Assembly (NCBI RefSeq): GCF_001955715.1
Contig: NZ_CP019239.1
Coordinates: forward strand, 2,666,001-2,730,000
Direction: 5' to 3'
From: Rhodoferax saidenbachensis
GTDB taxonomy: Bacteria; Pseudomonadota; Gammaproteobacteria; Burkholderiales; Burkholderiaceae_C
DNA: 64,000 bases
Part shown: positions 56,293 to 64,000 of the stretch, piece after piece
Position numbering within the stretch: position 1 is the first letter of the stretch
Layout of the letters: the number at the start of each line of letters is the position of its first letter
Program-made: the position numbers and the translations under genes
The notes under the pieces: model-generated
Seen by the model: only the letters and a program-made list of their open reading frames with translations
Database searches by the model: none
Told to the model about the DNA's origin: nothing

Positions 56293-57213
56293 ATGGATGC
56301 ACAACACAAGCTTAAATCAATCACAGACCAGCTTAACACGGTGATCGTCGGCAAGCCGGCCCAGATTCAGGACTGCGTGGCCTGCCTGCTGGCCGGCGGC
56401 CACCTGCTGATTGACGACGTGCCGGGTGTGGGGAAAACCACGCTGGCCCACGCCTTGGCCCGCACGTTTGGTCTGCAGTTCTCGCGCGTGCAGTTCACCT
56501 CGGATCTGATGCCCAGCGATCTTTCGGGCGTGTCCATTTACGAGCGTGGCAAAGAGGCCTTTGTGTTCCACCCCGGCCCCATCTTTGCCCAGGTCCTGCT
56601 GGCCGACGAAATCAACCGCGCCAGCCCCAAAACCCAAAGCGCCTTGCTGGAAGCCATGGAAGAAAAGCAGGTCACGGTGGAGGGCGAAACCCGCGCCCTG
56701 CCCCAGCCCTTTTTTGTGATTGCCACGCAAAACCCGCTGGACCAGATTGGCACCTACGCGCTGCCCGAATCGCAGTTGGACCGTTTTCTGATGCGCATCT
56801 CGCTGGGCTACCCTGACCGCGCCGCCGAGCGCGCACTGCTGTCGGGTGAAGACCGTCGCGACGTGGTGGACAAGCTGCCCAGCCTGCTGACGCTGGACGA
56901 ACTGCACACCTTGCAGCGCCTGGTACTCGCCGTGCACACGGCCGACCCGTTGCTGAACTACGTGCAGGACCTGATTGCCGCCACGCGTTCGGGCCAGTGG
57001 TTCATGCAGGGGCTGTCGCCCCGTGCCGGCATTGCCGTCATCCGCGCGGCCAAGGCGCAGGCGCTGTTGAGCGGGCGCGACTATGTGGCCCCTGACGATG
57101 TACAGGCCATCTTGCCGCAGGCCGTAGCGCACCGCATGGTCCCCGTGGGTAACTCGGGTCGTGGTGCGGAGGAACAGGTGCGCGCCATGCTGGCCGCTGT
57201 GCCTTTGCCATGA
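56293..57213 (+). CDS. MoxR-family AAA+ ATPase
   Basis: The 306-residue ATPase has Walker A (DDVPGVGKTTLAHALAR, residues 41-57), Walker B (LLADEINRASPKTQSALLEAMEE), sensor 1 (ATQNPLDQIGTYALPESQLDRF split near 145-165) and the C-terminal helical lid. MoxR proteins act as chaperones with VWA or DUF58 partners. Here it heads a run with DUF58 and transglutaminase genes, the widespread MoxR-DUF58-TgpA arrangement. The next gene starts inside its stop (ATGA overlap). Confidence 0.93.
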   Translation: MDAQHKLKSITDQLNTVIVGKPAQIQDCVACLLAGGHLLIDDVPGVGKTTLAHALARTFGLQFSRVQFTSDLMPSDLSGVSIYERGKEAFVFHPGPIFAQVLLADEINRASPKTQSALLEAMEEKQVTVEGETRALPQPFFVIATQNPLDQIGTYALPESQLDRFLMRISLGYPDRAAERALLSGEDRRDVVDKLPSLLTLDELHTLQRLVLAVHTADPLLNYVQDLIAATRSGQWFMQGLSPRAGIAVIRAAKAQALLSGRDYVAPDDVQAILPQAVAHRMVPVGNSGRGAEEQVRAMLAAVPLP

Positions 57214-58289
57214 ATACCGCGACCGTTCGCCCTGCGCCTGTCGAAGGGTTTGCACTGCATCAGGCTTCGGCAGACTCAGCGCGAACGGACAAAGAGGCGG
57301 GGCAAACCACAAGGGCTTGGCTTCACCCCATAAGGTATGTGCGCGGGCGCATCCAGCGCTTCTGGAACAGCCGGTTAACACCGCGCGACAGCACCACCCT
57401 GACCCAGCGCAACGTCTACATCCTTCCCACACGGCCGGGCTGGATGATGGCGCTGACACTGTTGGTGCTGCTGGTGGCCAGCATCAACTACCAGCTCAAC
57501 CTGGGCTATGTGCTGACCTTTTTGCTGACCGGCAGCGCCGTGATCGGCATGCACGTGTGCCACGGCACGCTGCGCGGCATTACTATGAATTTGGTAGCGC
57601 CTGACGCACAGTTCGTGGGCTCTAGCGTGCCGATTTCCATTAATTTGGTGAGCGACCGCAAGTCCATCCGTTATGGCATTGGCCTGGCCGTCTGGGGTAA
57701 TGAACACTGGAGCTGGACCGACGTGCCCGCTCAGGGTAGTGCCAAGGTGCACGTCAGTTTTACGCCCACACACCGCGGCCTGCACCCTTTGCCCACACTG
57801 ACCGCCGAAACCCGCTTTCCGCTGGGCACCTTCCGTGTCTGGACCGTATGGCGCCCCGCCGCCCAGGCACTGGTCTACCCGGCGCCCGAGGCACACCCGC
57901 CGCCCTTGCCGCCCGGTGAACCCCGAGCGGGTGGCGCCAGCACCGTACAGCGGCATGACACCGGCGAGTTTGACGGTGTGCGTGCCTACCGGCGCGGTGA
58001 CCCGCTCAAGCTGGTGGTCTGGAAAAAAGTCGCCAAGGCCGATGAACTGGTCAGCCGCGACGCACAGCAGGTACAGCGCCTGGAACTGTGGCTGGACCTG
58101 AACCACACCGGCCTGGCCGGTGGCACACAAGCCTCACTGGAAGCGCGCCTGTCCCGCCTGTGCGCCTGGGTGCTGCTGGCCGAGAAGCAGGGCCTGCGCT
58201 ACGGAATGCGTCTGGGTGGGCGGGACATCGCGCCCGACAGCGGTGAGGCGCACAAGAGAAACTGCCTGCAAGCCTTGGCCATTTACTAG
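57210..58289 (+). CDS. DUF58 domain-containing membrane protein
   Basis: The 359-residue protein has two hydrophobic helices (about residues 75-117) and the DUF58 domain (FDGVRAYRRGDPLKLVVWKKVAKADELVSRD split near 250-280). The conserved run starts at TLTQRNVYILPTRPGW, about residue 63. The N-terminal 30 residues are encoded by a dispersed inverted repeat (57223-57288), and residues about 124-138 by a decayed short repeat, so parts of the protein are of recent, non-conserved origin. It overlaps the MoxR gene by four bases and is the usual MoxR partner. Confidence 0.87.
   Translation: MNTATVRPAPVEGFALHQASADSARTDKEAGQTTRAWLHPIRYVRGRIQRFWNSRLTPRDSTTLTQRNVYILPTRPGWMMALTLLVLLVASINYQLNLGYVLTFLLTGSAVIGMHVCHGTLRGITMNLVAPDAQFVGSSVPISINLVSDRKSIRYGIGLAVWGNEHWSWTDVPAQGSAKVHVSFTPTHRGLHPLPTLTAETRFPLGTFRVWTVWRPAAQALVYPAPEAHPPPLPPGEPRAGGASTVQRHDTGEFDGVRAYRRGDPLKLVVWKKVAKADELVSRDAQQVQRLELWLDLNHTGLAGGTQASLEARLSRLCAWVLLAEKQGLRYGMRLGGRDIAPDSGEAHKRNCLQALAIY
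57223..57288. repeat. Dispersed inverted repeat read as protein
   Basis: CCGTTCGC (57223-57230) and GCGAACGG (57281-57288) are perfect outer arms, with CCTGTCGAAGG and CTTCGGCAGACTCAGC inside. It lies within the first 30 codons of the DUF58 gene and leaves the frame open. Confidence 0.75.
57580..57626. repeat. Decayed short dispersed repeat inside the DUF58 gene
   Basis: TTACTATGAATTTGGTAGCG, then CCTGACGCACAGTTCGTGGG and CTCTAG, aligns with the forward repeat unit (TTGCTAT...AATAGCTGCTTGCGCA...AAGGGCTGGAG). It is read in frame as GITMNLVAPDAQFVGSS. Confidence 0.45.
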
Positions 58290-58298
58290 ACACCTTTT

Positions 58299-58649
58299 AT
58301 GAGCACCCTATTTCTACTGAACGCGGAAGTACGCTTCGCGCAGGAGCGGCTGGCCGTGTTGACACCGCGTGACAGGCAGGGCCTGGCAGGTCGCATCGGC
58401 GTGGTTCAAACCGATGGCAACGTCGTGAGCAAACCGACGGTCTATTTTCCTGCCGACGGTAACAAGCCGGAGTTGCGCCTGTTCCGCGTAGATCCCCGCC
58501 AACTGGAGCTGGTGAATAACCCGCCGGTCAGCCAAAGCGCGGACACCGCACCCCGCCTTGACGATCCCTCCCCGGCCCCTGACGGCACCCCTGCGGCGGA
58601 TGGCGGTGACAATCTTTCCCAAAGCGACCTGGACAACTTTTTTGACTAA
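58299..58649 (+). CDS. Small hypothetical protein within the MoxR-DUF58-transglutaminase cluster
   Basis: The 116-residue soluble product begins with a compact domain (residues 1-78, TLFLLNAEVRFAQERLAVL ... PELRLFRVDPRQLELV). A Pro/Asp-rich linker follows and the protein ends LSQSDLDNFFD. The terminal motif resembles the short SQ(D/E)EIDxLL-type peptide at the N-terminus of FliM and related proteins, but in acidic C-terminal form. It fits tightly (9 bases after DUF58, 21 before the transglutaminase gene), so it is probably a real operon member. I do not recognise the family. Confidence 0.55.
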   Translation: MSTLFLLNAEVRFAQERLAVLTPRDRQGLAGRIGVVQTDGNVVSKPTVYFPADGNKPELRLFRVDPRQLELVNNPPVSQSADTAPRLDDPSPAPDGTPAADGGDNLSQSDLDNFFD

Positions 58650-58670
58650 ACGCCTGCTGGCAGCATTCCC

Positions 58671-60689
58671 ATGTTCAGCCGATTGACCTCCCTGCCCCGC
58701 GAAGCACGCGATACCCTGTTTTTGCTGGGTGTGATTGCGTGGACCATTGCGCCGCAGGTGGGCAACCTGCCGCTGTGGTGCAGTGCCATGGCCGCAGGCA
58801 TCTTGCTGTGGCGTGGCTGGATTGCGGTGCGCAACCAGCCCCTGCCGTCGCGCTGGTGGCTGATGGTCCTGCTGGTGCTGGCCACGGCGGGCACCGCCTT
58901 CACCTACAAGACCATTATGGGGCGTGACGCGGGTGTGACGTTCATCGTCGTACTGCTGGCACTCAAGACGCTGGAGATGCGCGCACGGCGCGATGCGTTT
59001 GTGATCTTCTTTCTCGGTTTTTTCACGCTGCTCTCCAACTTCTTTTTCTCGCAAAGCCTGCTGACCGCCGCATGTATGTTGGTGGCGCTGCTGGGCCTGC
59101 TCACCGCGCTGGTCAATGCGCACATGCCCGTCGGTCGGCCGCCCTTGATGCAAGCCGCCAAAACAGCCGGCTGGATGGCGCTGCTGGGGGCACCCATCAT
59201 GGCAGTGCTGTTTGTGTTGTTCCCGCGCATTGCGCCGCTGTGGGGCCTGCCGGGCGACGCCATGAGTGGGCGCAGCGGCCTGTCCGCCAGCATGCAGGTG
59301 GGCACCATTGCCAGCCTGGCGCTGGACGACAGCATTGCCATGCGCGTACGTTTTGACGGACCGCCGCCCCTGCAACCCGACCTGTATTTCCGCGGCCCCG
59401 TGCTCTCCAGTTTTGACGGGCGCGAGTGGCGCCCGCTACGCTCCAACCTGCCTGCGCGCTACCAGTTGCAGCCTGAGGTGCAGGTGCTGGGCGCCCCCGT
59501 GAAATACCAGGTCACCCTGGCCGCCAACAACCGCCCCTGGCTGCTGGTGCTGGACGCCACGCCCACCAAACCCGAGGTCGTGGGCTACACCCCCACCATG
59601 ACGCCAGACCTGCAATGGTTGTCCGACCGTCCCATCGCCGACCTGGTGCGTTACAGCGCCACCAGCTACCCGCAATTCCGCCACGGCCCCCAACGGCTCG
59701 CGGTGGGCCTGCAGGACTATCTGGACTTGCCAGCGGGCTTCAACCCGCGCACCAAGCAACTGGCAACGGACATGCGCAGTTCCCCCGCGCTGGCGCGCGC
59801 CGACACACCGGCCCTGGTCAATGCTGTGATGGAACGCCTGCGCACCGGTGGTTACGAATACACGCTGGAGCCGGGTGTTTATGGCACCCACACGGCTGAC
59901 GAATTCTGGTTTGACCGCAAGCTGGGTTTTTGCGAACACATTGCCTCCAGCTTTGTGCTTTTGATGCGCGCCCTGGACGTGCCCGCACGCATCGTCACCG
60001 GTTACCAGGGCGGCCAGGTCAACAGCGTGGACGGTTTCTGGACCGTGCGCCAGAGTGACGCCCATGCCTGGGCCGAGGTCTGGGTAGCGGGCCAGGGCTG
60101 GGTGCGGGTGGACCCGACCTCGGCCGTGTCCCCTGCGCGCACCGGATCATTCACCCGGCTGCAGGCACCGCAAAACGTATTCACCCAGGCGCTCAACACC
60201 GTGAGCCCGGGCTTTGCCATCAACCTGCGCGCCATGTGGGAGGCCGCCAACAACCGCTGGAACCAGTGGGTGCTGAATTACTCGCAAGCCAAACAGCTGG
60301 ACCTGCTGCGCAACCTGGGTTTTGAGACACCCAGCTGGGAAGACCTGAGTTATGTGTTGATCGCCATCATCGTGGCAGTGAGCCTGCTGGCCGCCGCGTG
60401 GACGCTGTGGGAGCGCCACCGCCAGGACCCCTGGCTGCGCCTGTTGCACCAGGCCGCTGCGCGGCTGCACCAGGCGGGTCTGGCCGTCACGCCCAACACC
60501 CCGCCGCGCCAGATGGCGGCGTTGTTGCAGGCACAGGCCGATACCGACAACGCGGGTACAGCGGAAGTACATAGGTGGTTGTTGCAGCTCGAAGCCTGGC
60601 GCTACAGCGCCGCGCCGCACGCCACACTGGGTACACTGCAGCGCGAATTCCGGCGGTTGCGCTGGCCCGAACGTCTGTCTGCTTCCTAA
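58671..60689 (+). CDS. TgpA-like transmembrane transglutaminase
   Basis: The 672-residue membrane protein has an N-terminal DUF3488 region with about six helices (residues 12-185). A periplasmic transglutaminase-like domain follows with the catalytic Cys (KLGFCEHIASSFVLLMRAL), His (SDAHAWAEVWV) and Asp (WVRVDPTSAVSP). One more helix near 560-580 precedes a short DUF4129-like tail. TgpA of Pseudomonas is essential and thought to act on the cell envelope. The gene follows MoxR and DUF58, the conserved partner set. Confidence 0.9.
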   Translation: MFSRLTSLPREARDTLFLLGVIAWTIAPQVGNLPLWCSAMAAGILLWRGWIAVRNQPLPSRWWLMVLLVLATAGTAFTYKTIMGRDAGVTFIVVLLALKTLEMRARRDAFVIFFLGFFTLLSNFFFSQSLLTAACMLVALLGLLTALVNAHMPVGRPPLMQAAKTAGWMALLGAPIMAVLFVLFPRIAPLWGLPGDAMSGRSGLSASMQVGTIASLALDDSIAMRVRFDGPPPLQPDLYFRGPVLSSFDGREWRPLRSNLPARYQLQPEVQVLGAPVKYQVTLAANNRPWLLVLDATPTKPEVVGYTPTMTPDLQWLSDRPIADLVRYSATSYPQFRHGPQRLAVGLQDYLDLPAGFNPRTKQLATDMRSSPALARADTPALVNAVMERLRTGGYEYTLEPGVYGTHTADEFWFDRKLGFCEHIASSFVLLMRALDVPARIVTGYQGGQVNSVDGFWTVRQSDAHAWAEVWVAGQGWVRVDPTSAVSPARTGSFTRLQAPQNVFTQALNTVSPGFAINLRAMWEAANNRWNQWVLNYSQAKQLDLLRNLGFETPSWEDLSYVLIAIIVAVSLLAAAWTLWERHRQDPWLRLLHQAAARLHQAGLAVTPNTPPRQMAALLQAQADTDNAGTAEVHRWLLQLEAWRYSAAPHATLGTLQREFRRLRWPERLSAS

Positions 60690-60697
60690 GCTATTCC

Positions 60698-61825
60698 GTG
60701 AATCCTTTTGCCTCTTTTTTTGCTACTTTTTTGATAGCTTCCTGCGCAACAAGTACCTGGGCTACAGCCCAAAAACACCCTAAAAAGCACCGCGCACCCC
60801 CTCTTGTGGCCATCACCGGCCCGCTGTACGCCACGCGCCCCGAGGTGATGCAACTGGCCGACACCATCGCCGAACGCCGTCTGCTGGACCCCGACTGGGT
60901 ACGCCACGCCCTGGCCCACGCGCGCTACATGCCAGCCATTGCCCGCGCCATCACGCCGCCGCCCGTGGGCACGGTCAAAAACTGGGCGGTGTACCGCAGC
61001 CGTTTTATCGACCAGGTGCGTATCAAGGCCGGCGTGAAGTTCTGGCTGGCCAACCAGGAAACGCTGGCGCGTGCAGAGCGCGAAACCGGTGTCCCTGCCG
61101 CCATCATCGTGGGCATCGTCGGTGTGGAAACCATTTACGGCCAGCAGACCGGCGGCTACCGCGTGATCGACGCGCTTTGCACGCTGGCCTTTGACTTCCC
61201 CAAGGAACACCCACGCGCCAAAGACCGCTCTGCCTTTTTCCGCGCCGAGCTGGAGTCTTACCTGTCACTGACCCAGCGCACCGGCACCGACCCGCTGGCC
61301 CTGCGCGGCAGCTACGCCGGGGCCATGGGCCTGCCGCAGTTCATGCCGTCGAGCTGGGACAAATACGCGGTGGACTTTGATGGAGATGGCCGCATCGACC
61401 TGTTCCACAGCCCGGCCGACGTGATCGGCTCGGTCGCCAATTACTTCCGCGCCTTCCGCTGGCAGCCCGGCATGCCCACGCATTACCCCGTGGGTTTTGA
61501 CGCCGCGAAACTCGACAAGGCCGCACTGCTCGCCCCCGACATCCTGCCGACCTTCACCACCGCCACCTTTGCCGCCAAAGGCGCGGTACTGCAGGGTGCG
61601 GCACTGAACCACACTGGCCCGCTGGCGCTGGTGGAGTTGCAAAACGGCGAGGCCGAGCCGCTGTACATCGCAGGCACCGAAAACTTCTACGCCATCACAC
61701 GTTACAACTGGAGCAGCTACTACGCGCTGGCCGTCATTGAGCTGGGTGAGGCCGTTGCCGCCGCCATCGCAGCGACAGAGCGTGGGGGCACCAACTTACC
61801 GCCGGGCCGCCCCAAGGGAAGTTAG
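60698..61825 (+). CDS. mltB: Lytic murein transglycosylase B, lipoprotein
   Basis: The 375-residue enzyme cuts peptidoglycan between MurNAc and GlcNAc. The catalytic Glu is in IVGVETIYGQQTGGY (near residue 145), with GSYAGAMGLPQFMPSSWDKYAVD following. A GTG at 60698 gives a lipoprotein signal ending in the lipobox FLIASC, so it would be lipid-anchored. This signal is encoded almost entirely by a copy of the dispersed repeat. A GC-rich repeat supplies the last codons and the stop. The start is eight bases after the transglutaminase stop, so it continues that operon. Confidence 0.88.
   Translation: MNPFASFFATFLIASCATSTWATAQKHPKKHRAPPLVAITGPLYATRPEVMQLADTIAERRLLDPDWVRHALAHARYMPAIARAITPPPVGTVKNWAVYRSRFIDQVRIKAGVKFWLANQETLARAERETGVPAAIIVGIVGVETIYGQQTGGYRVIDALCTLAFDFPKEHPRAKDRSAFFRAELESYLSLTQRTGTDPLALRGSYAGAMGLPQFMPSSWDKYAVDFDGDGRIDLFHSPADVIGSVANYFRAFRWQPGMPTHYPVGFDAAKLDKAALLAPDILPTFTTATFAAKGAVLQGAALNHTGPLALVELQNGEAEPLYIAGTENFYAITRYNWSSYYALAVIELGEAVAAAIAATERGGTNLPPGRPKGS
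60719..60771. repeat. Short dispersed repeat encoding the MltB signal peptide
   Basis: TTTGCTACTTTTTTGATAGC, then TTCCTGCGCAACAAGTACCT and GGGCTACAGCCC, aligns with the forward repeat unit (TTGCTATT...AATAGCTGCTTGCGCA...AAGGGCTGGAG). Read in frame it gives FATFLIASCATSTWATAQ, the hydrophobic core, lipobox Cys and flanking residues. Confidence 0.6.
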
Positions 61826-61870
61826 CCCCCTTGGGGGGCAGCGACCCAGCGCAGCGGTGGAGCTTGGGGC
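61801..61870. repeat. GC-rich dispersed palindrome at the mltB end
   Basis: CCGGGCCGCCCCAAGGGAAG, then TTAGCCCCCTTGGGGGGCAG and CGACCCAGCGCAGCGGTGGAG, is the same unit as 27776-27822. It encodes the last residues (PPGRPKGS) and stop of MltB and may act as its terminator hairpin (GCCCCCTTGGGGGGC). Confidence 0.75.
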
Positions 61871-61896
61871 AGCAACTTCCCATGCCAAAATAAGCC

Positions 61897-63105
61897 ATGG
61901 CCACTGCACCTTCTTCTGCCGCTACCACCCTGGACCGTTCGGACGAGGGCGCCACTGCGGCGCTGTACCGCGCTGCGATCGGTCCCGTCAATGCCGACTA
62001 CTACGCGCCACGCTTCGCCCAGTTTGAAGCGGCCGACCATGCGGGCGCAAGCTGGAACTCTGCGGCCTGCCTGTGCACCCTGAACTGGATGGTGTTCCGG
62101 CAGTTGTGGAGTGCCGCGCTGGTCTATGTGGGTGCGCTGGTCGGCGGTGCCCTGCTGGTGTTTGGCATTGGCCGCCTGGTGCTGCAGTTCTCGCAGGAAA
62201 CCGAATGGGGCCTGCTGGCCGGTTTTGTGGCAGCAGCGTTTTTGCTGCCCGGCCTGTACGGCAACGCGATCTTCCACGCCCAAACCCGCAAACGCATGGC
62301 CGCAGCTCTGGCCGCCAACACCACACTGCCCGAAGCCGTGTCCATGCTGAGCCGCCAGGCCAGCACACGCCGGCGTTTTATCTGGCTCGCGCTGGCCAAC
62401 CTGGCCGTCGTGGGCGCCGCTGCGGCCGCGTACACCCTGCTACCCAACGTGGCGAACCTGGGCATCGTCCCCGACCAGCCCGCAGATGCCCGCAATGTCG
62501 CAGTCGGTCGCACCACCGATGCTGCGTCCGGCCCAGCACTCGCCGCCTCTGCAGCGGCACCCGCGGCTTCGGCACCGGTTGCCGCAGCGTCTGCCCCAGT
62601 GGCAGCAGCCAGCGCGGTAACGACTGGGCCTGCCTCGGCCCCCGCCGCCGCAGCAGCAGCTTTGCAAGCGGCCTCAGCGCCATTGGTAGTCGCTTCTGCA
62701 CCCCTAGCCGCCAAGGCTGCAACACCGGCCATCACCCCACCTGCCAAGCCTGTCGCTTCGGCACCGCGCGTAACCACAACGCCAGCCCCAACACCTTCGG
62801 CCGCCGCAGCCAAACCGGCCAAAGCGCAGCCTGCACCTGCCACGGCCACCGTCGCGCCCAAAAAACCGCTGGCCGCACAACGTTACTTCATCAATGTGGG
62901 CCTCTTCGCCGAGGAGACCAATGCGCGCAATGCACACACCAAGCTGCTGGACGCGGGCTTGGTGGCGTTCACCGAAGAGATGAAAACGCCCAAGGGCAAA
63001 CGCATTCGTGTGCGCGTGGGACCGTTTGAGGCTATTGGTGATGCGGATGCTGCGGCAGAGCGTATTCGTGGGCTTGGGTTGGACGCAGAGTTGTTCCAAC
63101 GCTAG
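61897..63105 (+). CDS. Membrane protein with DUF2628-like region and C-terminal SPOR domain
   Basis: The 402-residue protein has an N-terminal DUF2628-like part (ASWNSAACLCTLNWMVFRQLWSAALVYVG, residues about 50-80) with two membrane helices and a third near 165-185. A long Ala/Pro/Ser-rich linker (about 205-325) is followed by a C-terminal SPOR domain (RYFINVGLFAEETNARNAHTKLLDAGL split near 330-355, and RIRVRVGPFEAIGDADAAAERI). SPOR domains bind denuded septal glycan, which fits an envelope or division role beside the transglycosylase MltB. Confidence 0.87.
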   Translation: MATAPSSAATTLDRSDEGATAALYRAAIGPVNADYYAPRFAQFEAADHAGASWNSAACLCTLNWMVFRQLWSAALVYVGALVGGALLVFGIGRLVLQFSQETEWGLLAGFVAAAFLLPGLYGNAIFHAQTRKRMAAALAANTTLPEAVSMLSRQASTRRRFIWLALANLAVVGAAAAAYTLLPNVANLGIVPDQPADARNVAVGRTTDAASGPALAASAAAPAASAPVAAASAPVAAASAVTTGPASAPAAAAAALQAASAPLVVASAPLAAKAATPAITPPAKPVASAPRVTTTPAPTPSAAAAKPAKAQPAPATATVAPKKPLAAQRYFINVGLFAEETNARNAHTKLLDAGLVAFTEEMKTPKGKRIRVRVGPFEAIGDADAAAERIRGLGLDAELFQR

Positions 63106-63161
63106 CGCTCAGACCACTGCATGGCCGAAGATCAGGCTTTTGCTGGTGAGAGGGTTTGAGG

Positions 63162-63716
63162 TTTTGGCATGTCGGGATATGCGCCCGACAGCGCACTCAC
63201 TTTTCTTGCTTCGCCAAGAAAAGTAAGCAAAAGAAGGCGAGCCGGATTCGTCGGCCCTTCGCTTCGCTACGGGCACGCTGCGTTGCTCGGTTTGGGCGGG
63301 GTCTGGCTCGAACTCGCCTTCGGCTCAAACAATCGCCAGCCCTGATCCGCCCAAACCTGCGCTACTCGCCTCCTCATTACGGCACCAGCCAAGTAACCGA
63401 AGACCAAATACCAACTTCGTCCGCGCTACGCGCGGACGGGTATTCATCTCATTTGGCCGAGCGTAGCGATGGCCTGTAATTCGCCCTAATCCCTTCTGGC
63501 TGCGCCGAGGAGCGCAGGGTTCAGTGGATCAGGGCTGGCGATTGTCTGAGCGCAGCGAGTTCGAGCCAGACCCCACTGAACCCGAGCACCGCAGGTTGCC
63601 CCGAAGCGCAGCGTAGGGGTCGCAGACAGTAGGGTCGCCTTTCTTTTGGTGACTTTTCTTTGGCGAAGCAAAGAAAAGTTACTGCGCTGTCGGGCGCACA
63701 TCCCGACACGCCAAAA
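63162..63716. repeat. Large foldback (self-complementary) repeat, copy 2
   Basis: This 555-bp copy has the same design as 2050-2617. The left end TTTTGGCATGTCGGGATATG is the near-exact complement of the right end CATCCCGACACGCCAAAA, and inverted similarity runs inwards through the CTGGCTCGAACTCGC and CAAACAATCGCCAGCCC blocks to a central GTCCGCGC-tac-GCGCGGAC palindrome. Both copies are in the same orientation. It lies between the SPOR gene and the convergent alpha-E gene. The many short frames inside it on both strands are likely spurious. Confidence 0.85.
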
Positions 63717-63752
63717 AAGAAGTAACGCCCCAAGAAGGAAACGAAAAAAGAC

Positions 63753-64000
63753 TCAGGTCACCGGAACCAAAAATTCCCGGCTGATATGCGCACCCAGATC
63801 ATTCACCCGATCCAAAAACTGCGTGAGGTAAGCGTGCAAGCCAGTAGCCAAAATCTCATCAATCCGGCCAAACTTCAAATCCGCCCGCAGCTTGCCCGCA
63901 CGACGCAAGGTCTCGCTGGACGGATCCCCCGCCACCAGCGCCAGATTGGCCACCACCTCGTTCAAACTGGCATGCAGCGAACGCGGCATGTCGGGCCGCA
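63753..64000 (-). CDS. Alpha-E (DUF403) domain protein, C-terminal fragment
   Basis: The reverse-strand frame is open to the window edge and ends at 63753. It reads RPDMPRSLHASLNEVVANLA, then GRIDEILATGLHAYLTQFLDRVNDLGAHISREF, matching the C-terminal helices of the alpha-E/DUF403 family. These genes usually stand beside a circularly permuted ATP-grasp gene and a transglutaminase-like gene, which would be beyond the window. Only about 82 residues are visible. Confidence 0.75.
   Translation of the reverse strand, partial: RPDMPRSLHASLNEVVANLALVAGDPSSETLRRAGKLRADLKFGRIDEILATGLHAYLTQFLDRVNDLGAHISREFLVPVT

Overview
The window is GC-rich DNA that reads as chromosomal sequence of a betaproteobacterium of the family Comamonadaceae, of the Rhodoferax, Polaromonas or Curvibacter type. 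This placement rests on gene content recognised from memory and on the dispersed repeats; no search was run. The sequence is tightly packed with genes on both strands. I saw no rRNA or tRNA gene, CRISPR array, prophage or replication origin. One insertion sequence is present, and one AT-rich orphan gene (19551-20246) looks foreign.

Layout. 0-4.7 kb: the start of a Rieske oxygenase gene, a MetE-like methyltransferase, a small membrane protein, a 568-bp foldback repeat, and succinyl-CoA:3-ketoacid CoA-transferase scoAB divergent from a PAS-LuxR regulator. 4.7-9.0 kb: a 1405-residue sensor with five PAS domains, GGDEF and EAL. 9.0-15.6 kb: a TetR/CecR-like regulator followed by a complete RND efflux system (outer-membrane lipoprotein, adaptor, pump). 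15.8-21.6 kb: small regulators, slyX, a LysR/oxidoreductase divergent pair, an SDR, the orphan gene, a carboxymuconolactone decarboxylase-like protein and a GNAT enzyme. 21.6-26.3 kb: katG divergent from an AhpD-like protein, then ggt. 26.3-27.7 kb: an IS4-type insertion sequence with a 10-bp target duplication. 27.9-33.7 kb: dnaG, rpoD, aroE, ComFB. 34.1-38.9 kb: an HxlR-like regulator, FKBP isomerase, and the heat-shock set grpE-dnaK-dnaJ with a sigma-32 type promoter. 39.1-41.5 kb: a secreted parallel beta-helix protein and a diheme cytochrome c, function unknown. 41.7-46 kb: trhO, a GST, a DUF1631 protein. 46-53 kb: a degradation-type cluster (atypical SDR, TetR, chromene-carboxylate isomerase-like DsbA fold protein, nitronate monooxygenase-like protein, acyl-CoA dehydrogenase, etfBA). 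53-56.3 kb: dusC, an MscS channel, a histone-deacetylase-fold hydrolase. 56.3-63.1 kb: a MoxR/DUF58/transglutaminase cluster continued by mltB and a SPOR protein, apparently cell-envelope functions. 63.2-64 kb: a second copy of the foldback repeat and the end of an alpha-E (DUF403) gene.

The most unusual feature is the repeat content. Two copies of a large, internally self-complementary element lie near the two ends of the window. Three families of short dispersed palindromic repeats occupy many intergenic gaps. In several places these short repeats are read as protein: the lipobox signal peptide of MltB, the N-termini of the GST and the DUF58 protein, and an internal stretch of the RND outer-membrane lipoprotein.
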